Assembly: GCA_963807925.1 (NCBI GenBank)
Contig: CAWEDP010000001.1
Coordinates: forward strand, 124,001 to 188,000
Source: CAWEDP01 sp963807925
GTDB taxonomy: Bacteria; Acidobacteriota; Vicinamibacteria; Vicinamibacterales; CAVVIG01
Length of the DNA stretch: 64,000 nucleotides
Direction of reading: 5' to 3'
In this document: positions 28,553 through 36,142 of the stretch, in pieces
How positions within the stretch are numbered: the first letter of the stretch is position 1
Layout of the letters: the number at the start of each line of letters is the position of its first letter
Translations under genes and position numbers: made by a program
The notes under the pieces: model-generated
Database searches by the model: none
Told to the model about the DNA's origin: nothing
What the model saw: only the letters and a program-made list of their open reading frames with translations

Positions 28553-29950
28553 TCAGCTGACCCGCTTTCTCTCCCAGCGCTTCAGTTTCTCCACAAGGGT
28601 CGTCCGCTTCATGTTCAGCAGCCGGGCCGCCCGCCCCTTATTGCCCTGCGTGCGCTCCAGCGAGCGCTCGATCAACTCGCGCTCGATGCTGTCGACGACC
28701 CGCTCCAGATCGACGCCTTCGTCCGGCAAGTGGATGATCGAGGCGAGCCGTGGCTCCTCGGCTGCCTGAATCTCGGTGGGCAGGTCCGCCGGCTCGATCT
28801 GCGAGCGGCCGCCGCTCAGCGCGAATGCCCGTTCGATGGCGTTCTCGAGCTGCCTGACATTTCCCGGCCAGCTGTAGGCCATCAGATGCCGCATCGCCCC
28901 CTGCGAGACGGTCACCGTCGCGCGCCCCGGAGCGGCGCCGCGCGACAGGCGCTCAAGGAAGTGCTGCACCAGCAGCGGAATGTCTTCCTTCCGTTCGCGC
29001 AGCGATGGCAGCGGCACCGGAATGACGTTCAGCCGGTAGAACAGATCCTCTCTGAACACGCCCTCGGCCACCATCTTCCGCAGGTCGCTGTTGGTGGCGG
29101 CGATGACGCGCACGTCGACCTTTGTCGTGTGCGGATCGCCGATCCGCTCGAACTCGCGCTCCTGGAGCACACGGAGCAGTTTGGTCTGGAGCGCCGTGCT
29201 CATCGTTCCCACTTCGTCGAGGAACAGCGTACCTTTGTGGGCCTGTTCCAGACGGCCCTGGCGGTTGCCGACGGCGCCGGTGAAGGCGCCGCGCACGTGA
29301 CCGAACAGCTCGGCCTCGAGCAGCGATTCGGGGATTGCGCTGCAGTTGAGCGCGACGAACCGGAACATGCGGCGCGGGCTGTTGTGATGAATCGCGCGGG
29401 CGACGACCTCCTTTCCGGTCCCGGTGTCGCCCGTGATCAGGATCGTGCTGCTGGTGGGCGCGACCGTTTCGAGCAGCTGAAACAGGTGCCGCATCGCGCG
29501 GCTCTTGCCGATGACGCCTTCGAAGCGATACCGCTCTTCGAGCTGGGCGCGCAGATAGGCATTCTCCGACTTGAGCCGCCGCTGCTCGATCGCCGAATCG
29601 AGCGCATGCAGCAGCTCGTCGATCTGAAAGGGCTTGCTGACGAAATCCCACGCACCGCGCTTGATGGCGTCCACGGCATCCTTCGTCGTCCCGAAGCCGG
29701 TGACGACAATGGCGATGATGTCGGGATAGCGGGCGACGGCGGCTTCCACCAGCGCCGATCCGTCGATTCCTGGCAGACGCAGGTCGGCAACGACGATGTC
29801 GTAGGCGAAGTCGGCGAGCCGCTCGAGCGCCGCCTCGCCGGACTCGGAGGCGTCGACGGCGTAGCCGCGGTCGCGCAGTTGCTCCGCGACAGCCTCGCGC
29901 AGCGCCGCTTCATCGTCGACGAGGAGCAGGTGCTTGGTGGAATCGGCCAT
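28553..29950 (-). CDS. Sigma-54-dependent response regulator (NtrC family)
   Basis: A 465-residue activator. A receiver domain (HLLLVDDEAALREAV; phospho-acceptor Asp in DIVVADLRLPG) is followed by an AAA+ domain with TGDTGTGKEVVARAIH (Walker A), the sigma-54-contacting GAFTGA loop and FLDEVGTM (Walker B). A Fis-type HTH (GRAARLLNMKRTTLVEKLKRW) ends it. The ATG at 29950 gives MADSTKHLLLVDDE; further upstream extension lacks family sequence and covers a putative operator. A sigma-54 promoter candidate lies at 30735, ahead of the sigma-factor gene. Confidence 0.95.
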   Translation of the reverse strand: MADSTKHLLLVDDEAALREAVAEQLRDRGYAVDASESGEAALERLADFAYDIVVADLRLPGIDGSALVEAAVARYPDIIAIVVTGFGTTKDAVDAIKRGAWDFVSKPFQIDELLHALDSAIEQRRLKSENAYLRAQLEERYRFEGVIGKSRAMRHLFQLLETVAPTSSTILITGDTGTGKEVVARAIHHNSPRRMFRFVALNCSAIPESLLEAELFGHVRGAFTGAVGNRQGRLEQAHKGTLFLDEVGTMSTALQTKLLRVLQEREFERIGDPHTTKVDVRVIAATNSDLRKMVAEGVFREDLFYRLNVIPVPLPSLRERKEDIPLLVQHFLERLSRGAAPGRATVTVSQGAMRHLMAYSWPGNVRQLENAIERAFALSGGRSQIEPADLPTEIQAAEEPRLASIIHLPDEGVDLERVVDSIERELIERSLERTQGNKGRAARLLNMKRTTLVEKLKRWERKRVS

Positions 29951-29962
29951 GTCGGCGAGCGC

Positions 29963-29974
29963 CAACATTTTGAC
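29963..29974. promoter_or_regulatory. Motif shared with the 30596-30611 palindrome
   Basis: CAACATTTTGAC occurs here, just upstream of the sigma-54 activator start, and again at 30599-30610, where it is the core of a perfect inverted repeat. It may be a shared operator. Confidence 0.4.
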
Positions 29975-30077
29975 ACCGCCGCGGCGTTCAAACCAGCGTT
30001 TCCGCGCGCCATGGCCAAGGACCTCTGCAGGCGGCTTCGAGCCGCGCCGATATACGAAGGCGAAGGGGGAGCAGCCC

Positions 30078-30296
30078 GTGGAACGAAAAACGATTTCAAT
30101 CATGAAGGCGTGTGAGTTGGTCGGGGTGAGCCGCCGCACGATCTACAACTGGCTCTCGAGCGGAAAGCTCGAGTACGTCAGGACCGCCGGCGGATCCGTT
30201 CGCATCTTCGTCGATACGCTGTGGCGCGATCCGCATGCTGCGGAGCGACCGGCCGTCGACGCCGTGTGGGAGGAGGGCCGCACCCGCGTGTCATGA
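30078..30296 (+). CDS. Excisionase/MerR-like helix-turn-helix DNA-binding protein
   Basis: A 72-residue protein. SIMKACELVGVSRRTIYNWLSSGKLEYVRTAGGSVRIFVDTLWRD is the HTH_17 (excisionase-family) winged helix, with helix-turn-helix KACELVGVSRRTIYNW and wing LEYVRTAGGSVRI. The GTG at 30078, with GGGGGAG eight bases upstream, is chosen because everything before it is unlike the family. It diverges from the sigma-54 activator and sits 36 bases before the DHp-like gene. Confidence 0.82.
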   Translation: MERKTISIMKACELVGVSRRTIYNWLSSGKLEYVRTAGGSVRIFVDTLWRDPHAAERPAVDAVWEEGRTRVS

Positions 30297-30332
30297 CGTC
30301 GGCCACGATACAATCGGACCGCGAGGAGTCTG

Positions 30333-30557
30333 ATGGATGAATCCCCCGCCCTGCGACTCCTCTTTCACCGCCTGAACAACCATCTCGGCGTCATCGTCGC
30401 GCTCGCGGAACTTCTCGAAGCGAAGGCGAGCGACGACGCCGATCGGGCGCGCGCCACGCAAGTCGTCGGAGCGGCGTTCGACGCGTTGTCGACCATCAAA
30501 GAAATTCAGCGGGAAATTCACGCACCGCCACCCTCGTCTCGCAACACAGGATCGTAA
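30333..30557 (+). CDS. Stand-alone histidine-kinase DHp-like mini-protein
   Basis: A 74-residue protein consisting of an H-box-like helix (LLFHRLNNHLGVIVALAELLEAK) and a second helix (RARATQVVGAAFDALSTIKEIQREI), the two-helix hairpin of a HisKA dimerisation domain. No ATPase domain follows; the frame ends cleanly at 30557. HxLNN matches the H-box of the hybrid kinase nearby (VAHELNNPLATI). It could accept or pass a phosphoryl group or titrate the kinase; this is inference. GATACAAT and GAGGAG upstream support independent expression. Confidence 0.65.
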   Translation: MDESPALRLLFHRLNNHLGVIVALAELLEAKASDDADRARATQVVGAAFDALSTIKEIQREIHAPPPSSRNTGS

Positions 30558-30595
30558 ATAGCCGGCTCCGTCGATGACGAATCGGTAATTTGATT

Positions 30596-30611
30596 CGTCA
30601 ACATTTTGACG
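30596..30611. promoter_or_regulatory. Perfect inverted repeat, possible operator
   Basis: CGTCAA-CATT-TTGACG lies upstream of the sigma-factor gene and shares 12 bases with 29963-29974. Confidence 0.5.
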
Positions 30612-30734
30612 GAATCACGCCCGTCGGCCCGATCCGGCCGCGACCGGCCGGCTCCTCCCCGGAACAATTAAGTGCCACAACTACAGCACGTTGCGTGCTT
30701 CTGCACGTGTGCCGCATTGCCCGGCCTCAGCCAC

Positions 30735-30750
30735 TGGTACTTCCGTTGCC
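30735..30750 (+). promoter_or_regulatory. Candidate sigma-54 promoter
   Basis: TGGTAC, five bases, then TTGCC fits the sigma-54 -24/-12 pattern (TGGCAC-N5-TTGCA), with GG and GC correctly spaced. It is 72 bases before the sigma-factor ATG at 30822. A sigma-54 activator is encoded at 28553-29950. The remaining 30558-30821 leader shows no gene. Confidence 0.5.
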
Positions 30751-30821
30751 TTGTAGGCCAGCGCCGGCCGTCGAAGAAACGGCCGCCAAGGCGGACGCCG
30801 CGAGCGCCGCAAGGAGATCAC

Positions 30822-31736
30822 ATGCAACCCGAGACCGTGGCTATCGACCAGAATCACCGAATCGTCGCCGGGTTGCCGTTCGTGGAGGCGCTCGCCCGCC
30901 GGATGGCGGCCTCGATGCCGAACTCCATCGACCTGGGCGATCTGGTGCAGGACGGCGTCCTCGGCTTGATCGACGCCGCGCACCGGTTCGACGAGGATCG
31001 CGGCATCAAGTTCGAGACCTTTGCCGAGCGCCGCGTGCGCGGCGCGATGATCGACGCGTTGCGGCGCGATGCATGGCCGCGTGGCGTTAGACGCCAGCGC
31101 CGGGAGCTCGAGGCGGCGCGCGAAGCGCTCCGCCGGGAGCTGGGCCATGAACCCTCGGTCGCCGATCTGGCTGCGCGCGTCGGCTCGGACGAAAAGCGGC
31201 TGAATCGCACCATCGTGCGGATCAACACCATCGAGTCGACGTCCCCGCTGGCCAGCGGCGATCATGTCGACGAAACGGCGCTGCCGGCCGCTCTCGTGCC
31301 GTCCGAGCCCGATGCGCCCGACGCCGCCTACGAGAAGCAGGAAATCCGCGAGCGCATCTGCGGCGCCATCGAGGCGCTGCCGTGGCGCGAGCGAAAGGTG
31401 ATCAGCCTCTACTACTACGGCGAAGTCACGATGAAGCAGATTGGCGCCGAGATTGGCGTCAACGAATCGCGCGTGTCGCAGCTGCACGCCCGAGCCATCC
31501 GGCGTCTCCGTGAAGCCCTCGGGCAGCTGGGGCCGCAGCAGATGGCGGAAATGCGCAAGGCGCTGGTGGCGTTTGCGCCGAAGCCCCGTACGGCGAAAGC
31601 CGAGCCGTCCTCGCGGAAGGAGACGGCTGCATCGCCGGCGGTGGTGCTGCCTTACGCGGCGCGGCCGAAGCGCGTCGCGGCGCGCCCCGCCATCAAGGTG
31701 ACCCGCGACCGCCGCGCCATGGCCGCGGCTCGCTGA
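30822..31736 (+). CDS. FliA/WhiG-type RNA polymerase sigma factor
   Basis: A 304-residue group-3 sigma factor. Region 2 is LVQDGVLGLIDAAHRFDEDRGIKFETFAERRVRGAMIDALRRDAW, region 3 includes GHEPSVADLAARVGSDEKRL, and region 4 is LPWRERKVISLYYYGEVTMKQIGAEIGVNESRVSQLHARA. A basic Ala/Lys/Arg tail of about 55 residues extends beyond region 4, unusual for FliA. AAGGAG lies 6 bases before the ATG at 30822. No flagellar genes are in the window, so the regulon is unknown. Confidence 0.9.
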   Translation: MQPETVAIDQNHRIVAGLPFVEALARRMAASMPNSIDLGDLVQDGVLGLIDAAHRFDEDRGIKFETFAERRVRGAMIDALRRDAWPRGVRRQRRELEAAREALRRELGHEPSVADLAARVGSDEKRLNRTIVRINTIESTSPLASGDHVDETALPAALVPSEPDAPDAAYEKQEIRERICGAIEALPWRERKVISLYYYGEVTMKQIGAEIGVNESRVSQLHARAIRRLREALGQLGPQQMAEMRKALVAFAPKPRTAKAEPSSRKETAASPAVVLPYAARPKRVAARPAIKVTRDRRAMAAAR

Positions 31737-31754
31737 GCGCCCGACGAGGGCACG

Positions 31755-33275
31755 TCAGTGGAGACAGTTGCGAACCGTGGCGAGCAGATCGCCCAGCCGG
31801 AATGGCTTGGCAAGCCACGCGCAGCCGGTCTCCCGCAGGAACTGCTCGGCGTCGGTGCCCGCGACGTCGCCCGTCACGAACACCACACGCCGCGCCAGGT
31901 CGGGCGCGGCGCCGGCCAGCGCCCGATAGAACGTCCGGCCGTCGACCTTCGGCATCTTCAGGTCGCAAATCACGAGATCGAATCGGCGCGCGCCCGTCTT
32001 GGTCAGCGCCTCTTCGCCGTCGGCCGCCCGATCGACGACGTACCCTGCTTCGCGCAGCACTTCGCTGACCGCCTCCGCCAGGGCGGCTTCGTCTTCGACG
32101 ATCAGGACGGCAGCGCCGCTGGGAGCGACCGGCGCGGAACCGGACCGCGCGTGCGCGGCGCGTGTCTGCGGAAGCGCGGCGCCGCCAACCGGGAGCTCGA
32201 CGAAGAACGACGCGCCGGAACCGGGGATCGACTGAAGACGGATGCGGCCGCCGTGCTCCTGAACGATCGCGTACGCCACCGTGAGGCCGAGGCCGGTGCC
32301 CTTGCCGACCTCCTTGGTCGTGAAGAACGGGTCGAAGATCCTCGGCTGCACGTCCTCCGCGATCCCGGGCCCATCGTCGTTGATCTCGATGACGACCGAC
32401 TCGTGCGCCGCGTCGTGCCACGTGCGCACGACCAGCGCGCCCCGGCCGTGGGCGGACATCATCGCCTGTTCGGCGTTGATGATCAGATTGAGCAGCACCT
32501 GCTGCAGCTGGTAGCTGTCGGCGAACACCGGCGGCAGGCCCGCGGCAAGCCCGTCGACAATCGTGATGTTCGCGCGCCGGTGCTCGTACGACCGCAGGGC
32601 GAGCGTCTCGCGAGTCACCTCGTTGAGGTCGACCATCGCGCGGGTGGTCTGTTTGCGCGCAAAGGTCAGCAGGTTGCCGACGATGCGCGCCGCGCGCTCG
32701 GACTCGCTCAGAATCGCGCCGAGGCCCCGTCGCAGCGACGCGTCGAGGGTTCGGTTCTGCGACAGCCGTTCGGCCCAGGTGAGAATCGTGGCGAGCGGGT
32801 TGTTGAGCTCGTGCGCGACGCCCGAAATCGTCTGCCCGAGGGCCGCCATCTTCTCGGTCTGCAGCAGCTGCGCGTAGATGTCGCGGGTCTCGTCGTCGGC
32901 CTTCTTGCGATCGGTCACGTCGCGCACGATGCCTTCGAGGCGCACGCCCGACCGGCGCGCCTTCTCCGCGCGGGCGGTCAGCCGCACCCACATCGGCGTC
33001 TGGTCGGCGCGCCGCAGACGCAGCAGATAATCCGAAACCGAGCCGTCCACCGTCAGGCGGGTCAGCAGCGCCTCGCGCGCATTCGCGTCGACGAATCGGT
33101 CGGGATCGAAGGGCCGGACGTCGGCATCGCTCGTTTCACCGGCGTGGCCGAACATCAGTTTGAGATGCGCGTTTGCCGCCAGCGTGGAGGAGGCCCCGGG
33201 CCGGAGCGTTCCGATGTACACCCCCTCCTGAAGGCCATCGAACAGTCGCGCGAATGCCGCCGCGCGTCGTTCCAC
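31755..33275 (-). CDS. PAS-containing hybrid histidine kinase with C-terminal receiver
   Basis: A 506-residue soluble kinase. A PAS domain (about 10-125, ending EGIVRDVTDRKK) is followed by an H-box (ISGVAHELNNPLATILTWAERL). The ATPase has N-box INAEQAMMSAHG, G1 INDDGPGIAEDV, F-box FDPFFTTKEVGKGTGLGL, and a receiver (VLIVEDEAALAEAV, phospho-Asp in DLVICDLKMPKVDG) follows. No membrane segment is seen, so it senses a cytoplasmic signal. It is convergent with the sigma factor and could feed the sigma-54 activator. Confidence 0.94.
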   Translation of the reverse strand: MERRAAAFARLFDGLQEGVYIGTLRPGASSTLAANAHLKLMFGHAGETSDADVRPFDPDRFVDANAREALLTRLTVDGSVSDYLLRLRRADQTPMWVRLTARAEKARRSGVRLEGIVRDVTDRKKADDETRDIYAQLLQTEKMAALGQTISGVAHELNNPLATILTWAERLSQNRTLDASLRRGLGAILSESERAARIVGNLLTFARKQTTRAMVDLNEVTRETLALRSYEHRRANITIVDGLAAGLPPVFADSYQLQQVLLNLIINAEQAMMSAHGRGALVVRTWHDAAHESVVIEINDDGPGIAEDVQPRIFDPFFTTKEVGKGTGLGLTVAYAIVQEHGGRIRLQSIPGSGASFFVELPVGGAALPQTRAAHARSGSAPVAPSGAAVLIVEDEAALAEAVSEVLREAGYVVDRAADGEEALTKTGARRFDLVICDLKMPKVDGRTFYRALAGAAPDLARRVVFVTGDVAGTDAEQFLRETGCAWLAKPFRLGDLLATVRNCLH

Positions 33276-33284
33276 GGCGCGGGT

Positions 33285-33926
33285 CTACTTCGGCGGATCG
33301 GGAGTCGGCGTGTGCGTGTGCATCTGCGCGGATTGAGCCGCCCATTTCTGCTCGACGGCCGCCCGGATGTCGCGGACCGAGGCGCCCGACGAGTACATCT
33401 GCATGGCCTGCGTGGCGACGTCGAGGCACACGTTGCATTCCATGCCGTGAGGTTCCCACTCGGCGACGTCGCCGTTGGCCGACCGGGCTTTCACGAAGCA
33501 GTCCTCGTTGCCGCGGTGGCCGCTGCGCTCGCACCCGCAGAAACAGGGCACGTAGGTCAGGATCTCCGGGTGTTCCGCGGCGAACTTGTAGGCGGCCGTG
33601 ATGACCTCCGGCGATCGTCCGAGGGGGTATCCGGGCAGCTGGAGCGGCGGGTACTCCTTCTGGGGATGCGGCTTGAGAGCTGCCGCCGGCACTGCGTCCG
33701 GTCTGGCCGCCGCCGGTGCGGCGGCTGGTACCGATGCCGGCGATCCAGGCGCCGCTGGTGTCGCGGCGGGCTGATCCGCCCGGTCGTTCTGCATGAGCAC
33801 GAAGGCCGCGATCGCGACGACCGCCACGGCGGCCATGGCGACTGCTGCGATCGTCCGGCTCCGCGGTCGGGGATCGGGCTCCGGGCCTGACGGCGGCTGG
33901 GGACGTTTTCGAGACGGCTTGGACAT
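33285..33926 (-). CDS. PCYCGC-motif protein, membrane-anchored
   Basis: A 213-residue protein with an N-terminal TM anchor (IAAVAMAAVAVVAIAAFVLM) and a Pro/Ala linker. It has a domain with VPCFCGCERSGHRGNEDCFVKA and GMECNVCLDVATQAMQMY, the cysteine/histidine pattern of PCYCGC proteins that probably bind metal outside the membrane. The motif tyrosine is Phe here. A His/Pro tail (QMHTHTPTPDPP) may also bind metal. It ends 9 bases before the kinase start, likely an operon. Confidence 0.85.
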   Translation of the reverse strand: MSKPSRKRPQPPSGPEPDPRPRSRTIAAVAMAAVAVVAIAAFVLMQNDRADQPAATPAAPGSPASVPAAAPAAARPDAVPAAALKPHPQKEYPPLQLPGYPLGRSPEVITAAYKFAAEHPEILTYVPCFCGCERSGHRGNEDCFVKARSANGDVAEWEPHGMECNVCLDVATQAMQMYSSGASVRDIRAAVEQKWAAQSAQMHTHTPTPDPPK

Positions 33927-33983
33927 GAAGAACCCATTCTACCGCGTGTGCCGGCGCAGCCGGCCGCGCCGGGAGCGCAGTCG

Positions 33984-35180
33984 ATGAATGTGATGGGCCG
34001 CCAAGACCGGCCGCTTCTGGCCGGCCTCGTCGTCGCGCTCCTGGTCGTGTTCTCGGGCCAGGTGCGCGAGCTGCTGGATCTCGCGCGAGACGTCGAGCAG
34101 CACTCCGGGGTCGCGCTCCTGCTGCCCCTCATTATCCTCACCGTGGTCTTCCTCTTCCACCTCCAGGGCAAGCGTCAGGAGGCGCGGGGTCAAGCCGCAG
34201 CCGCCGACGCCGAGCGCCGCGAAGCCGAGACCCGGGCGAACGAACTGGAAGGGCTGGTCGCGTTCGGACAGGCGCTGGCCAGGTCGCTCGACGTCACGGC
34301 CATTCGGGACGTCGTGCTCCAGCACGTCGAAGGGCTGACCGGCACCAAGCAGACCTGGGTCGTGCTGGCCGGCCGCGACGCGTGGCAGGTGCTGGTTGAC
34401 CCGCGCCGGCCGGGCGCGGGCCTCGGGACCCGCTTCGACATGCCACCGCGGCTGCTCGAAGTCGCGACGGGCGATGCGTGGCGCGACGGTCAGGCGATTG
34501 CCGCCGGCGGCATTTCGTGGTGGCCGATGGGGGCCGGCGGAGAGTTGGTCGGGTTCCTCGGCCTTTCCGAAGCGGGCGCCCGTACCGGATCGCAGGAGCG
34601 CGTCGTGATCACGGCGGCGACGCTGCTGGGCATTTCGCTCCAGACCGCCCGTCTGTTCGAGCACGAACGTGAATCGGCGCTGAAAGACGGCCTCACCGGC
34701 TGCTTCAATCGCACGCACGCGCTCGAACGGATCGAGGTCGAGCTGCGGCGCGCGCGGCGGACGGGCATGCCGCTCTCGCTCATCATGTTCGATATCGATG
34801 GATTCAAGGCCTTCAACGACGAACACGGCCACCTGTGCGGCGACGCCGTGCTCGCTGCAGTCGGACAGAGGATGGGCGAGTTGCTCCGGGTCAGCGATCT
34901 CAAATGCCGGTACGGCGGCGAGGAGTTCCTCGTCCTGCTGCCGGACACCCCGGTCGAGGGCGCGTACCAGGTCGCGGACATGCTGCGACGCGAGATCGCG
35001 CAGCGGCCCATCGCCTGGTCGGCCGACGTCGTGAACATCACCGCGAGCTTCGGCGTCGCTGCGTCCGACGCCGTCGAGACGGACGTCAGCGCGTTCATCG
35101 GGCGCGCCGATTCGGCCCTCTACCACGCGAAACAACTCGGCCGGAACCGTGTCTGCCTGACGCACGAACACGCGGCGTAG
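33984..35180 (+). CDS. Diguanylate cyclase (TM-GAF-GGDEF)
   Basis: A 398-residue protein. Two N-terminal hydrophobic segments (LLAGLVVALLVVFSG and VALLLPLIILTVVFLFHL) precede a coiled coil and a GAF-like domain (about 85-230, with QTWVVLAG and LVGFLGLSE). A GGDEF domain follows: DGLTGCFNRTHAL, SLIMFDIDGFKAFNDEHGH, and the active-site loop as YGGEEF, a permitted variant for cyclase activity. The ATG at 33984, with GGGAG upstream, is chosen over the GTG 36 bases earlier. It would make cyclic di-GMP; no effector is seen nearby. Confidence 0.92.
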   Translation: MNVMGRQDRPLLAGLVVALLVVFSGQVRELLDLARDVEQHSGVALLLPLIILTVVFLFHLQGKRQEARGQAAAADAERREAETRANELEGLVAFGQALARSLDVTAIRDVVLQHVEGLTGTKQTWVVLAGRDAWQVLVDPRRPGAGLGTRFDMPPRLLEVATGDAWRDGQAIAAGGISWWPMGAGGELVGFLGLSEAGARTGSQERVVITAATLLGISLQTARLFEHERESALKDGLTGCFNRTHALERIEVELRRARRTGMPLSLIMFDIDGFKAFNDEHGHLCGDAVLAAVGQRMGELLRVSDLKCRYGGEEFLVLLPDTPVEGAYQVADMLRREIAQRPIAWSADVVNITASFGVAASDAVETDVSAFIGRADSALYHAKQLGRNRVCLTHEHAA

Positions 35181-35345
35181 CGGGCCGCCGGCCCGCGCTG
35201 CTGTTCATCGGTCCCGCGAAGTCGCCGGTCTGGTCGGTTGAGTGGCGGCATCGTCGCCCGGACGGGCAAGGGAGAGGTGTCGACGCCGAGCGCGCGAGCG
35301 GGCTGGGGCAAACCGCTTCGCATCGCCGGCGTCGACGCGCAGGCC

Positions 35346-35495
35346 TCAGACGGCGGTTCTTCCGCTGATCAGTCGCACCAGGAACAGGATGATCGCGACG
35401 ACCAGCAGCACGTAGATGAAGTTTCCCAGCGTGTACCCGCTCACGATCCCGAGCAGCCACAGCACGATCAGAATGATCGCAATCGTTTCCAACAT
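35346..35495 (-). CDS. Small two-helix membrane protein (lmo0937 family)
   Basis: A 49-residue protein, almost entirely hydrophobic: IAIILIVLWLLGIVSGYTLG and IYVLLVVAIILFLVRLISGR form two membrane helices, the lmo0937/DUF5670 pattern. GGAGG lies 5 bases before the ATG at 35495, favouring it over the in-frame upstream ATG. Function unknown; members are often stress-associated. Confidence 0.82.
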   Translation of the reverse strand: MLETIAIILIVLWLLGIVSGYTLGNFIYVLLVVAIILFLVRLISGRTAV

Positions 35496-35618
35496 GGGTG
35501 CCTCCAGTCCTCGAACGCGGGAGGGCTGCAACCGGGATGCCACGCGTCGGGCCCGCCGGCGCCTGTTGGGCCCGGCCGAGCTCGGTCTATCGATGAGCTC
35601 CTCGCCGAACGGCTCGGC

Positions 35619-36101
35619 TCACAGCGCGCCGCCCCGAGCGGTCCGCTCGCCGTGGGCAGGGCCCAGTGCGAAGGTCATCGTGCCTTCGACGACGACACTG
35701 CCACCGACGCGGGCGATGCCTTGGAGGCGTCCCATGCGGCTCCGCAGACGAAGCACGGTCGCCTCGATCTCCACCACGTCGCCCGGCCGCACCGGCCGGC
35801 GGTAGCGCACCCGCTCGATCCCGGCGAAGAACGGGAGGCGCTGACGGTTCTCGGGCTTCGCCAGGATCATGATCGCGCCGACCTGCGCGACGGCTTCGGT
35901 CAGGATCGTCGGGGGCAGGACGCGGGCGCCGTCCGCCGACAGCGAGAGATAGCGCTCGTTGAGCGACACGTTCTTGATGCCGACGATCCGCTTGTCGACC
36001 TCGAGCTCGGTGATGCGATCGACCAGCAAGAACGGATAGCGGTGCGGCAGGATGCGTTCGATCGCCGCGTAATCGAGCGGCAGGGTCAGTCCGAGTTCCA
36101 T
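35619..36101 (-). CDS. fabZ: 3-hydroxyacyl-ACP dehydratase FabZ
   Basis: A 160-residue hot-dog-fold dehydratase of fatty-acid elongation. IERILPHRYPFLLVDRITEL holds the catalytic His, and LPPTILTEAVAQVGAIM the catalytic Glu on the central helix (PP in place of the common MPG). FFAGIERVRYRRPVRPGD completes the signature. It stands alone rather than with lpx or fab genes and diverges from the phosphatase gene. Confidence 0.93.
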   Translation of the reverse strand: MELGLTLPLDYAAIERILPHRYPFLLVDRITELEVDKRIVGIKNVSLNERYLSLSADGARVLPPTILTEAVAQVGAIMILAKPENRQRLPFFAGIERVRYRRPVRPGDVVEIEATVLRLRSRMGRLQGIARVGGSVVVEGTMTFALGPAHGERTARGGAL

Positions 36102-36142
36102 CAGGGAACGTCAATTATACTGTCTCCTCTCACTGGTCAATC

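Noticed and set aside
30558..30821. Cyclic di-GMP riboswitch in the sigma-factor leader
   Set aside because: GC-rich hairpins exist but I could not match the conserved core of a known riboswitch.
31758..33890. 710-codon open frame antisense to the hybrid kinase
   Set aside because: Shadow frame; kinase motifs on the other strand are complete.
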